The notes under the pieces are model-generated. The model did no database searches. It saw only the letters and a list, made by a program, of their open reading frames with translations, and was not told where the DNA came from. Of a stretch of DNA of 64,000 bases, positions 1 to 10,619 are shown piece by piece. This DNA is from Adiantum capillus-veneris (taxonomy: Eukaryota; Streptophyta; Polypodiopsida; Polypodiales; Pteridaceae): assembly GCA_014529385.2 (NCBI GenBank), contig CM043959.1, positions 4,583,045 through 4,647,044 of the forward strand. The letters are read 5' to 3'. How positions within the stretch are numbered: the stretch's first letter is position 1; each line of letters begins with the position of its first letter. A program made the translations under genes and the position numbers.

Positions 1-279
1 GGCATCCCTTGTATCTTTAAATAAGTGGTGAGGGCTTCACTTCTCAAAGTATCTGGACGCAGAGTCTGAGAGTGAAACCCTAACCACTCTCTTGTACTTC
101 GATGATTGATTAATACAAAAAGAAATACCGAAAGGGGCGCCAGTCTTTGGGGCCAATATCTCTAGGCACGGAACTCCACCGGGCCAGTGCAAATCTATTG
201 TGATCTGTGAATTGTTTTGAAGTGGTTATTTGGTGCTGTCGCGGTTGATTCTTGACTTGGAGTGTCCAAGTCTGTTACA
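1..279 (+). repeat. Partial 5' LTR of gypsy element A
   Basis: The window opens inside this LTR. The 279 bases align without gaps to the end of the 3' copy at 13865-14143, with five differences (four transitions, one transversion). It ends in TGTTACA and is followed after one base by a primer-binding site. A TATA-like TTTAAATAA lies near position 17. The shared LTR box AAATACCGAAAGGGGCGCC lies at about 123-141. Confidence 0.95.
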
Positions 280-280
280 G

Positions 281-292
281 TGGTATCAGAGC
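281..292 (+). promoter_or_regulatory. Primer-binding site of element A (initiator tRNA-Met type)
   Basis: TGGTATCAGAGC sits one base after the LTR end. It is the usual plant site complementary to the 3' end of initiator tRNA-Met, where minus-strand cDNA synthesis begins. Confidence 0.93.
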
Positions 293-350
293 ACGGCCGA
301 TTTCTCTTCTACGGGAAATCCGATCCCCGAATTTTTTTTCCGCGGCACCT

Positions 351-3300
351 ATGGCTTCAGGCAATGATCAATCGACTCCCTCTGCATCTCAAGATGCGAG
401 CAGGGATCACAACGAAGATTCCGGCAGAGAGTATGGCCCGCCTTGGCCTACTTAGGCGGAGCGGCGAGAGATGGAGCGTCACCAGTTGATCGGCGATGCA
501 ACAAAGATGATGCTCAATTTTGCCAAGGACCCGAAGATGGCAAAATATATGAACCAGACCTCTTTGGAAGAGGTACAGATGGAGTGGCAAAGAACCACAA
601 CACCACTCCCGAAACCCGCTCTCAAGAAACCTTCTGCCTCCAAGAAAATATATGGAGAAGGAACTGGAGAACGTGGTTTATGCACGGATTGGTCAACTTT
701 TTGATGCGCAAAAGAAAGCCAAAAAGCACTGCAAAAAAAAAGCAGAAGAAAAGCGTTGACTTCCCGGGATATTTGGGTCGTCAATCGACTTTTGACAAGG
801 CAAAGAAACAGAAGAAGCGTGTTCGATTTGAAGGAGTACCCAGTTCTTCTTCTTCTTCTTCTTCTGACAGTTCTTCTAGCTCTTAAAAGCGAAGCAAGAA
901 ACAAAGCTTCAGAAAGGGCAAGAAAAAGGCAAAGAAGGCTACATCTCGCCTAGAGACTGACAGTTCTACTAAGGACTCGTCTACAGACAGCTCAGATTCC
1001 GATGACGGAAAGTTTTATGCGAACAAGAAGAATTTTTACAAAGCCAACTAGTATGACTTTCTTGAAGATAAAAGCAAGAAAGTCCGAGAGTTTTAAGGAA
1101 GGTGGCCACTCGATCAAGTTTGATACTTTTCAGGATACTCAGATGCTTCGAAGGCTTTGTCTTTTATACAGCAGTTTGACATCGCTTTCGCGGGAGGACG
1201 CTATTCAGAGCACTCCAAGATTTGGAGAGCTGCCTCTTAGTTTAAGGAGAATGCTCGTACTTGGTGGTCCACGCTTCTATTAAGCAAGATTGTGCCAGTT
1301 ACATGGCTGAAATTCAAGAGGATTTTTATTTCTTCTTGGTTGAGTCAAGAGTTTGAGCGAGATATACGAGCTGCTTGGAACCATCTCCGGATGACCAAGA
1401 GCGATACAGTGAATTCTTATTGTGAAAGATTCTGGAGCTCTTTTCTACCCGCCTCTTCATTCAAGAAGATCTCGTTTAGAGAACAGATTGAGCGATTTAC
1501 CTTGGGTCTACCTACAGATATTCGAGATCACTGCTTGGAACAGAAGTCAGCTTCTATTCAGGAGTTGATGAGTCATGCGAAGCGGGGCTTTGCCATTCAC
1601 TCTGGCAGTCTGACCTACCCCACAGATGAGGCCATGACACAACGAGCCGAACAGACTTCTGGGAATGAAAGTAGAGAGAAAAAGAGCAACCGAGAGAAAA
1701 ATGATGCACGACCCAACCTTACTCCTGAGGAGAGAGCTCGCTTCAATAGAGAGGGGAAGTGCTTTGGATGCGGGGAACAGGGACATATCTCCGCGAAGTG
1801 CCCTAAAAAGGCACGGAAAGAACAGAATGATAAAGACGACGACAGGCCTGAGCGTTCGAGAGCAGCTGAGGAATGTGGCAGAAAAGGCAGATAGAAAAGC
1901 AGAACTGGTACCACATGGCGTGGGACCTGCACTGAATCTAATGAATGAAAGTACAAACTTTGCCGCTTTTGGGGCAAAGTGAAAGATCAGGAAGCTCTTT
2001 TGAAGGAGCCAAGGCCAACTTCTTTTCACTTGGAATTGGCGGCTCGATTTGGAAATTACGCCCAACAGACTGACGCCACAGGCGGAGGTAGTTCGACTGG
2101 CACCCTGATGGGATGTTGCCATTACACCGAGCATTGGCAAACTTTGTTTGCAATGACAGGGGTGTTCAGGGCACGCGAGTGACGTTCTACTTGGGATCCC
2201 TTGGTACCACAAGAACTACGCCGTGGTTGACTACGGGCCGAGAGAGCGACTTTATTAAATGAAGGGCTTAGAGATTGTACTTGATGAACTTCAGTTTCTT
2301 ACTCATTCTTTTGGGAGAGAACTGAACGCTGGATAAAGGTTGAATATGTTTTGATCTGATCAAAAGAACGCCAAGATTTTTCTCCACACTCATGCCAATT
2401 GCTTTTCAGACGGCATGAAGATCAAACCATTGATCTGATACTTGGAAGCACGCAACCGAATCGGCCACCTTATCGCGTGAGCCGAGTACAGAATGAAAAG
2501 ATTATGAACCCAATGAAAGACCTCTTGGAAAAGGGTCTTGTCCAGCCTAGTACTTCACCATATTGCTCTCCAGTGTTGTTGGTTTTGAAGAAAGACGGAT
2601 CTTGGAGAATGTGCATCGATTATAGCACTCTCAACGAAATCACTATCAAGAACAGATTTCCGATTCCTAGGCTCGTTGATATACTCGACAGGTTACAGGG
2701 ATCCTCGTGCTTTAGCAGGATTGACTTGAAGAGTGGATATCTTCAGATCAGGATAGCGCCAGGAGATGTATACAAGACAACTATTCGGACGACTTTAGGG
2801 TTATTTGAGTTTTTGGTGATGCCTTTTGGCTTAACCAATGCTCCTGCGACATTTAACCGGATGATGGACAAGATTTTTTGAAAGTACAGGCTATTTGTTG
2901 GCACTTTCTTTGACGACATCATTGTTTTCTCCAAGAATGAGGCAGAACACAGAGATCATCTGCTTCAAGTCTTTCAGGCATTACGAGATCACACGTTAGT
3001 GATTAATGCAAAGAAAAGTGAATTTTCCTACCAGAGACACTTTTTGGGACACATTGTGTCAGCAGCAGGAGTGCAAATGGACCCGGCCAAGAGAGAGACT
3101 ATCCGTGATTGGCCCGATTTGAGGAATGTCCATGAAGTTAGAAGCTTCTTGGGACTGTGTTTAGGGGCTTCGAGATACATCGTAGGAGCTTCGAGGATAT
3201 GGTCGATCGGTATGCCACAGATATAGATTTTGCAGATATTTTTCACACGGATATGGGATGGGGAGACAATAGCTGGATACTCCCTTCGGGAAGGCTACTT

Positions 3301-3660
3301 GATGAAAAAGACTATGTTGTGCGTTACACAGCCGTTGAGGGAAAAGGTTATGACTGAATGCCATTGTCCACCTTTTACGGGTCACCGCGGCATTGCTACC
3401 ACCATGAAAGGGGTAGAGAGATATTTCTTTTGGCGGAGACTCAAGAAGGATGTGGAAGAGTTTGTGCGCAGTTGCTTGGTATGCCAGAAGGTCAAGTTTG
3501 ACAGGCATAAGGCACAGGGATTGTTACAGCCTTTACCCATACCCACTCGCCCCTGGGAAAATATTGAAATGGATTTCATTTTTTTGATCTCCCGAGAACA
3601 CAGAATGATCACGATGATTTTCCGATTACATGGCACGTCTAGATGATTGCTCCGACAGAG
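351..3660 (+). pseudogene. Element A gag-pol, 5' part (broken)
   Basis: Decayed gag-pol of a Ty3/gypsy chromovirus. The likely gag start is ATG 351. A TAG at 453-455 and several frameshifts follow. A serine run lies near 840-885. The gag core is at about 1080-1650, and a CCHC zinc knuckle (CFGCGEQGHISAKC) at about 1760-1800. Reverse transcriptase begins near 2400, with the palm and fingers readable to a TGA at 2879-2881. The catalytic FFDD follows at about 2910. After the SFLGLC motif near 3160 the sequence jumps to the region before integrase, so the RNase H domain is missing. The integrase zinc-binding region is at about 3380-3510, and the core is cut at 3660 by insertion of element B. It cannot encode a working polyprotein. 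The remaining pol is at 12105-12966. Confidence 0.9.
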
Positions 3661-3664
3661 ACCC
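3660..3664. repeat. Target-site duplication of element B, left copy (GACCC)
   Basis: GACCC directly precedes the left LTR and recurs directly after the right LTR at 12105-12109. A 5-bp duplication is standard for gypsy integration. It shows that B inserted as a unit into the integrase region of A. Confidence 0.95.
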
Positions 3665-5144
3665 TGTCACGAGGACGTGGCAGTTATTAACCATGTCACA
3701 GAGATGTGGCAACTGCTAACCTTGGTTGTTGGTTTCTTTCCAATGGGGTTTATTTTATTTGTTTAAGACCCTCTTCTTGAAGTAGCAAACGGTCGGACAT
3801 TGTATGGCCAATGTGAACGGTAGATTCACCCGCAGACGGGAAGTGGTCGGCACTGGAATTCGTATGGTAAGAGGATGTCTAGGCTCAGAGCAAGATCATA
3901 TAGGTCCCCCCGTCGCACTTAGCAAGTTGGTGGATACTAGGAAGTGAACTCAATTAAGGCGTAAAGTCAAGGTGGGACTTCCAACAAAAAGTATCCGACA
4001 GTTGGGCCACATTGCATTTTTGGATGCGGTCCCAATGAGGATAGATGGTCAGAAGACCAGTGGGAGCCCAACGGAAGCATCTCCTAAAATTTAGGGAACT
4101 GCTATTTTGGGCCACGAAATGTGTTCGCGTCATTACCTTCGGTATGACTAGGGGAACACTTTACAACTCTGCCGCGAAGTCAACTGACGCACCAGTTGAG
4201 ATATTTTTAGCAGGGAAAGCCCAAACTCGGAAACTGGGCGACGTGTCAGCTTGTGAGCGATTCTGCCACTCTGGGAGGCAAAAACGAGCTGCATATCAAC
4301 AAAGGGGGCGCCATTTTCAGCCACAGGCGGATTGCAACAGGTACAGAAGCTATGGAATGCTTACCTTGCCCTCTATGCACAGTATGGTGACGGGAGTGAT
4401 GCCCCGCACGCTACATACTGCTCTCTTTCTCCCCTACGTGCAGTTATGTGATGCCCCACAAGAGGGCTACTCATTTGATTGATGTACAGTTGTGTGGGTT
4501 CATGCTTTTGTGTTGAGGCAAGAGCCTCCTTGAGCAGGAACAAGGGTAGCTAATTGCTGCTCCAAAGCAGGCACTGGTGAGGGTCATAACCTCACCGTAT
4601 AGGTGCAAAATCAGCGTTGTGTATGCGCTGTAATTTGACTGTTTTTCAGCCATACGGACGCCAGGATCATTGGGAATCGTGCCCCACTGGCAAAGGACAG
4701 TTAGGGGACTGTTTGGGGCTGAAAACAGGGCAAAAACCAGTAAATACAGCGTGCTGAATTTACTGTTTTTGGATAGGAATCAGAGGGTATACGACAGTGC
4801 AAGCGAGTTCCAGCAGGGGAATTGGTTTCGCGCAAGTTTTGGGGTTGTTATGCTGCCGAAATTTGGCCAAATCAAATGGTATCTAGGTGGATACACGTGA
4901 AGGATTCCCAAGACCTTACCTTGTAATTTACCCTCCTAAAGAATAAAGAAATACCGAAAGGGGCGCCAATTTTGGGGCCTACAGGTTGTCGGTGTCTGCT
5001 CGGAGCATTCTAGCTTCCGAGCCGTGTGTGAGTTGAAGTGTTAACTCCCGTCGCAGGTTCTCTTTGCAAAGTGCTCTGTGTGTGTGTATAAAGTAAAGAA
5101 TTTCGGGTGAAAGCCAACGCCTACCGCCCTACGGGCCGGTTTCA
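3665..5144 (+). repeat. 5' LTR of element B (1480 bp)
   Basis: Begins TGTCACGAGG and ends GGGCCGGTTTCA. It is nearly identical to 10620-12104. An AATAAA sits just before the conserved box AAATACCGAAAGGGGCGCC at about 4949-4967, which would suit the poly(A) end of the R region. Short open frames inside it have no recognisable protein content. Confidence 0.97.
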
Positions 5145-5161
5145 TGGTTCCATTGCCGGGA
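5145..5161 (+). promoter_or_regulatory. Primer-binding site of element B (tRNA-Glu-like)
   Basis: TGGTTCCATTGCCGGGA follows the LTR with no spacer. It is not the initiator-Met site used by A, C and H. From memory of plant tRNA-Glu 3' ends it would pair with one mismatch. The tRNA assignment is an inference and needs a tRNA search. Confidence 0.6.
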
Positions 5162-5242
5162 TATCAATCACTTTTTCCTCAAAGAGTGAGCCTGGATTGT
5201 TCAGGGTAAAGACACACAGTGCAAGAACGCGGGGATTACACT

Positions 5243-6280
5243 ATGGCCGACAAGGGGAAGGGAATTATGGAAGAGGGTTCCTCTCCACAAGACAGGCAAG
5301 AGATTCCTATGGTTTTTGAGATTGGCGAGAGCTCACGGCCACGTCAGTCTGTACCTCTTGTCAACATGAATGTCCCTCCAGTAGTACAGGGCTTTATGAC
5401 AGGGCAACTTGAGGATGATGCGTTTAAGACTCAGTTAGTTGCCGCGGTGAATGTCTTTTCGCAGCTGGTGCAGAATCCGAGGTTTATGGAATTCTTACAA
5501 GCGCCACCAGTGCAACAGCAAAATAGACAACCTACGCCGCGTACGGAGCTTGTTGAAGCTCAAGCCAAGGTACTTCATGAGGCGCAGGAGGAAAGGGAAC
5601 ACTCGCATGTTGCGGAGTCGGGGGCTCCAAAGCAGGTTCCTCCCGTGCTTGAACAGGTGGCTAGAACGCCTATTCCACAGGTTATGCCAGTTCAGCCCGC
5701 CACCTTTCAGAGCCAGCATGCTGTTTTGAATGGATAGGGAGCTGGATACCAGGCTATGCACTCAGTTTTTCCACCACCCACGGTACATCCTGGGTATTTC
5801 GGGGGTGGATCAATGTTCCAAAGTATGGCTGGTTATGCGTCTGGAAGTCAGCCGTACATGCCAGGAACAGTGTTCGGGGGTATGCAAGGCATCATACCAA
5901 ACCCCATGTATGGTACTATCGGCATGCAGCAAGGTTTCCACGGCAACCAGGGCCAGTTTGGGGTGCCACAGGGTCATTTTGGCATGGCTGGTTTTTCTGG
6001 ACAGCAGCCAGATATCGCACCTCTGACGCAAAATGTGAATGGCCAACACGTGCCGATCATGCCTAGTACAGTGCCCATGTTGCAGACCATCCCGTATGAC
6101 AACTTGGGGGCACTAGAGAAGCCGAAGGCTTACAAAGAAGGTGGTGCAGCGGTAAAGTTCAGTACCTTCAGTGGTTTCGAGGATAAGACAAAGGCACTTT
6201 CCTCCAGCAGTTTGATACAGCTTATGCGGGAGGGAATTTTACAGAGGCCTCGAAGGTCAAGAAAGCTGCCACTTTCTTAA
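5243..6280 (+). pseudogene. Element B gag, N-terminal part (TAG stop, then frameshift)
   Basis: Gag begins at ATG 5243 (MADKGKG...), about 100 bases after the LTR. The frame is open to TAG 5735-5737, where the surrounding glutamine-rich sequence suggests an original CAG. It then continues in the same frame through a Gly/Met/Gln-rich stretch (about 5756-6110). Near 6196-6200 the homology shifts by one base into the frame that starts at 6310 and carries the rest of gag and pol. So gag and pol are separated by one stop and one frameshift, although the protein text reads continuously across both. The N-terminal gag half resembles no named domain. The capsid-like part follows the shift. Confidence 0.88.
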
Positions 6281-6309
6281 AGGACAATGCGCTTACATGG
6301 TGGACGACA

Positions 6310-9300
6310 TTGTTAATGCAAGGACAGGCACCCGCCACTTGGGTTTACTTCAAGCAAATGTTTGCATCTGCTTGGCTATCAAATGAATTTGAAGCCGATG
6401 TCCTGACAGATTGGCACCAGCTTACAGCAGCTTCGTGCAAGAGCTTGCTGGAGTACAATAGGAGGTTTTGTAAAGCATTACTCTCAGTGACCTCCTACAG
6501 ATTTGTGCCACTGACAGAGCAGATAGAGAAGTATTGTTGTGGGTTGCCTAAAGGGCTTCGCGATTACTGTACAAAGAATAGAGTGGCTACCCTTACTCAG
6601 CTTATGGAAGTTGCGAACACTGGTCTTGCCCTGTTGAAAGGAGAGGACAGTGGATTTCCGAGCAGTGATAAAGGAGGGCAGCAAAAGAAAAATTCAGCGA
6701 AGAAGCCCTTTGTGAAGACGGCTCCTGATGCGTCACAGGGGTCTGAACAGGCCACCAAAGACAAGGATTCAGCTGGGACTTCTGGAGCGCAGGCAAAGAA
6801 ACAGAAAAGGAAGCCTTTTGTGCGCAAGTCGCTCGAGGAAAAGAAGGTCCTAATGGCTGAGAACAAATGCTTTATATGCGAGCAGCTTGGTCACTTTTCT
6901 ATCAATTGTCCACAAAGGAAAAGGCCAGTTGACTCAGAGGATAAAGAAGACCAGAAAGGCAAGAAGCCAAAACCCACGGCAGGTTTAGTGCCAGACATGG
7001 TGGGTGACAGGCTCAGCACAGATGCCAGTGAGTTATGCAGGGCATGGGGTAAAGTTAGGGATCAGACGGCACTCATCTTCTTTGATCCAGGTGCCAAAGC
7101 CAACTTTATCTCACCAGAGTTAGCTATGAAGCTCGGCATCAAAGCTGAAGAGATGGGGTACACCGCAGAGGCAGGGTTGGCATGTCCTGGCCACTCAGAG
7201 TGTGTTACTCCCATCATTGGAAAACTGCGTCTGCATATTCAGTCGTATGTGGACACTGAAGAGTTTTACATCATGCCGCTGGAAGGTTGCGACGCCTTGT
7301 TGGGGATCCCGTGGATGTTCCGAGTGCATGGAGTCTTGGATGCCTACAACAAAAAGATCATTGTACAGCATAGGGGCAAAACTCACATCTTGGATGTAAA
7401 GCTTAAAGGAGAGTCAGTCCCTATTGTATCTGCTTCTGCTATCACTTCTGTAATAAAGAATCATCTTTCTGTGTACTTGATTTTTGCACGTGATGTCTCA
7501 GATAGTGATCAGTCAAATTTATCTGTGTTAGATAAAGAAAGGTCAGCATTTTTGCAAAAGTTTAGTGACTGTTTTTCTGATTCATTACCGTCGCAATTGC
7601 CGCCAGAGAGACCTGAGGACCATCGGATAGATTTGGTGCCAGGGTGTAGCCCACCAAATAGACCTCCCTACAGGGTTAGTGCGGCGCAGCAGAAAGAGAT
7701 TATGGGCCAGGTTGAGGAGTTATTAGAGAAGGGGCTGATTCAGCCTAGTTCTTCACCCTTTTGCTCCCCAGTGCTCCTAGTGCAGAAGAAGGATGGCTCA
7801 TGGCGCATGTGTATTGATTACCGTGCGTTGAATAAGAATACCATCAAGAATAGGTTTCCTATTCCTCGCATTGATGATATTCTCGATCGTTTAGAGGGTG
7901 CTGCAATTTTCAGCAGGATAGACCTGAAGAGTGGGTACCATCAGATTCGTATAAGCCCAGAGGATGTGCACAAGACTGCGTTTAGAACGACATTTGGTCT
8001 TTATGAGTTTCTAGTGATGCCGTTTGGGCTAACAAATGCTCCAGCCACGTTCAACAGAATGATGGACCGGATGTTCCGCTCGCATCAACAGTTTGTTGGA
8101 ACATTCTTCGATGACATGATTGTGTATTCGAAGAATGAAGAGGAGCATAGGCGTCACTTGACCATTGTGTTCGAAGAGCTGCGCAGTCACAGGTTGCTTG
8201 TCAATCCTAAGAAAAGTGAATTCTTCCTTGAAGAGATCCACTTTCTGGGCCACATAGTCTCAAAGGATGGTGTAAGAATGGATCCCGCAAAGGTCGAAGC
8301 TATCAAGACATGGCCAGACTTGAAGACTGTGCACGATGTCAGAAGCTTCTTGGGATTGTGTTCCTACTATAGAAGGTTTATCAGAAATTTTGCAGAGATA
8401 GCATCGCCTCTTCACGCATCGCAAAAGAAAGAGGTCACTTTCAGATGGACCCAAAAAGAGATTTCAGCTTTTAGTCTCTTAAAGGAAAAGTTGACTTCAG
8501 ATCCAGTTATTGTTTTGCCAGATCTCAGGAAGTCATTTGTGGTCCAGTGTGACGCGTGTGGCAGTAGCATCGGAGCAGTGCTAATGCAAGATGGACGGGT
8601 AGTAGCATATGAAAGCCGAATTTTGCAAGGGCCAGAGAGGACTATGCAAGTCTATGAGAAAGAACTCTTGGCCGTTATTCATGCGCTTTCTAGCTGGAAG
8701 CACTACCTCTTAGGTGCTGATTTTGTTGTCCAAACAGATCATCAGACCTTGCGATACTTCTTGACACAGTCAAAGTTATCCGAAAAGCATATGCGATGGG
8801 CAAACATTCTTTCCATGTTCCACTTCCAGATTATGCATGTGGAAGGCAAGAAGAATGTTGTGGCTGATGCGTTATCAAGAAAGCCACAAATTTCAGCTGT
8901 GTCAATTCCTTATCATCATGAGTTAGATGACATGAAGGAAGAGTATACTGCTGATGAAGATTTTGCAAGGATCTTTGAACAGTTACAAGAGGGGCAACAT
9001 CACGAGCACTACCTCCTCAGAGATGGTTTTATGATGATGCATGGCAGACTTTGTGTCACTAGGCCACTGCGACATAAGGTCATGGAAGAGAGTCATGTCC
9101 CACCGTATGCAGGGCATCGTGGCATTGATGCAATAGTTAAAGCGGTACAGACGTTCTTCTATTGGCCTACCTTGAGGAGAGATGTGGATGCCTTTGTGCG
9201 AGCATGCATAGTTTGCCAAAAGGTCAAGTTTGACAGGCAAAAAGTACCAGGGTTGTTACAACCACTGCCGATTCCGGATAAGCCATGGGAAAGCATTGCT

Positions 9301-10449
9301 ATGGACTTTATCTTTGATCTTCCAAGGACACCAACAGGGAATGATGGTATATGGACCATTATCTGCAGGTTCAGCAAGCAGGCCCATTTTATCCCTGTTA
9401 GGAAGAAGATAAAATCTGATCAGATGGCACGCTTGTTCATGTACAATGTGTTTAAGTATCATGGTATGCCACAATCGATTATCAGTGATCGTGATCCTCG
9501 CATGACCAGTTTGTTCCGGAGAGGATTGTTTGAGAACATGGGTACTACGCTCAAGTTCTCGTCTTCGTTTCATCCACAAACTGATGGACAGTCAGAAGAG
9601 GCCAATTCTACTGTCTTAGATCTGCTGAAATGCTATGTGTCAGATAATAAGGGCAAGTGGGAACAGTATTTGCCTATGCTTGAGTATGCGTACAATAATA
9701 CAGTGCATTCGTCTACTGGCAAAGCACCTTTTGAAATTGTTGAAGGCGGCAAAAAGGTTCCTCCCATTTTGCATACAAAGGACAAGATCTTTGAGGCAGA
9801 TCGATATGTCGAGAACTTGGATGAGATGTATAAGAAGATTAAAGTTGCCTTGGAGAAGACACAGGCAAAACAGAAAAAGGCTGCTGATCGTCACCGTCGT
9901 GAATTGCTACTATCACCTGGTGATTGGGTTCTTTTAAGGTTCGAAAAGGCAAGGTTAAAGAAGATGAAGGGTAAGGAACGGCTGTTTCCTAAGCTCAGCA
10001 TGCGTTACTATGGGCCTTTTCAAGTGCTTGACAAGATCAGCGATGTGGCTTACAGGCTGAAATTGCCTGATGCGTGGAAGATTCATAATGCGTTTCACGT
10101 GAGTCCTATAAGACCCTTCGTGGGTGATGTGCCAGAAGATATGCCAGTTGAGGATCAGCCAGAAGTTGAGGAACTTGATGAGATCCTGGTACCTGAGCAA
10201 GTTTTGGCACATAAGGACAGAAAAGTTAAAGGACAAGTTGCAAGACGCTATTTGGTGAAGTTCAAGAACTATCCGCCTATGGATGCAAAGTGGATGGAAG
10301 AGCATGAACTGTCAGAGTCACCAAATGTATTGCAGCTTTACCTTGAAGCCTTTGGGTTACAGCCTACTTATGCCCCAACCCAACGTGTGCAAAGGAGGGG
10401 TAATGATAGAGCTAGTACATCAAATGTACATATGAATTCAGTGCCATAG
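6310..10449 (+). CDS. Element B gag-pol: zinc knuckle, protease, RT, RNase H, integrase, chromodomain
   Basis: A 1379-codon open frame. The true upstream start is in gag, so ATG 6310 is only the first in-frame Met. Domains in order: C-terminal capsid (residues 1-130); CCHC knuckle CFICEQLGHFSINC (187-200); aspartic protease with DPGAKANF, catalytic Asp about 259; reverse transcriptase with the FFDD catalytic pair at 601-602; RNase H from about 748 (CDACGSSIG); integrase with an HHCC zinc region, then catalytic Asp 999, Asp 1060 and Glu 1096 (D-35-E spacing). A chromodomain-like tail follows at about 1290-1347 (RRYLVKFKNYP...DAKWMEEHEL), which in chromoviruses steers integration to modified chromatin. 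All key catalytic residues are present except that the protease DSG/DTG motif reads DPG. Stop TAG 10447-10449. Confidence 0.95.
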   Translation: MLMQGQAPATWVYFKQMFASAWLSNEFEADVLTDWHQLTAASCKSLLEYNRRFCKALLSVTSYRFVPLTEQIEKYCCGLPKGLRDYCTKNRVATLTQLMEVANTGLALLKGEDSGFPSSDKGGQQKKNSAKKPFVKTAPDASQGSEQATKDKDSAGTSGAQAKKQKRKPFVRKSLEEKKVLMAENKCFICEQLGHFSINCPQRKRPVDSEDKEDQKGKKPKPTAGLVPDMVGDRLSTDASELCRAWGKVRDQTALIFFDPGAKANFISPELAMKLGIKAEEMGYTAEAGLACPGHSECVTPIIGKLRLHIQSYVDTEEFYIMPLEGCDALLGIPWMFRVHGVLDAYNKKIIVQHRGKTHILDVKLKGESVPIVSASAITSVIKNHLSVYLIFARDVSDSDQSNLSVLDKERSAFLQKFSDCFSDSLPSQLPPERPEDHRIDLVPGCSPPNRPPYRVSAAQQKEIMGQVEELLEKGLIQPSSSPFCSPVLLVQKKDGSWRMCIDYRALNKNTIKNRFPIPRIDDILDRLEGAAIFSRIDLKSGYHQIRISPEDVHKTAFRTTFGLYEFLVMPFGLTNAPATFNRMMDRMFRSHQQFVGTFFDDMIVYSKNEEEHRRHLTIVFEELRSHRLLVNPKKSEFFLEEIHFLGHIVSKDGVRMDPAKVEAIKTWPDLKTVHDVRSFLGLCSYYRRFIRNFAEIASPLHASQKKEVTFRWTQKEISAFSLLKEKLTSDPVIVLPDLRKSFVVQCDACGSSIGAVLMQDGRVVAYESRILQGPERTMQVYEKELLAVIHALSSWKHYLLGADFVVQTDHQTLRYFLTQSKLSEKHMRWANILSMFHFQIMHVEGKKNVVADALSRKPQISAVSIPYHHELDDMKEEYTADEDFARIFEQLQEGQHHEHYLLRDGFMMMHGRLCVTRPLRHKVMEESHVPPYAGHRGIDAIVKAVQTFFYWPTLRRDVDAFVRACIVCQKVKFDRQKVPGLLQPLPIPDKPWESIAMDFIFDLPRTPTGNDGIWTIICRFSKQAHFIPVRKKIKSDQMARLFMYNVFKYHGMPQSIISDRDPRMTSLFRRGLFENMGTTLKFSSSFHPQTDGQSEEANSTVLDLLKCYVSDNKGKWEQYLPMLEYAYNNTVHSSTGKAPFEIVEGGKKVPPILHTKDKIFEADRYVENLDEMYKKIKVALEKTQAKQKKAADRHRRELLLSPGDWVLLRFEKARLKKMKGKERLFPKLSMRYYGPFQVLDKISDVAYRLKLPDAWKIHNAFHVSPIRPFVGDVPEDMPVEDQPEVEELDEILVPEQVLAHKDRKVKGQVARRYLVKFKNYPPMDAKWMEEHELSESPNVLQLYLEAFGLQPTYAPTQRVQRRGNDRASTSNVHMNSVP

Positions 10450-10607
10450 ATGGAAATGGCAAAAGTATGAAGGCCTCATTAAGTCATTTGTATCTATGTA
10501 TGTTACGACCTTTCTTGCGGATACATGCGATGATAAAAGAGTGTTAATAGCACAAGATCATCAGTGGCGTGTATTTATGGTATGCAATCGAGGACGTTTG
10601 CGATTTC
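10450..10607 (+). other. Element B 3' untranslated spacer
   Basis: About 160 bases between the pol stop and the polypurine tract. No coding potential is seen. Confidence 0.7.
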
Positions 10608-10617
10608 AAGAGGGGGG
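10608..10617 (+). promoter_or_regulatory. Polypurine tract of element B
   Basis: AAGAGGGGGG lies two bases before the 3' LTR start. It primes plus-strand cDNA. The same junction, AAGAGGGGGGTATGTCAC, occurs at the 3' LTR of element A. Confidence 0.9.
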
Positions 10618-10619
10618 TA

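Noticed and set aside
4045-4482. 145-codon frame in the LTR of element B, with a twin at 11000-11407
   Set aside because: It lies wholly inside the LTR, differs in length and frame between the two LTRs because of homopolymer changes, and has no domain.
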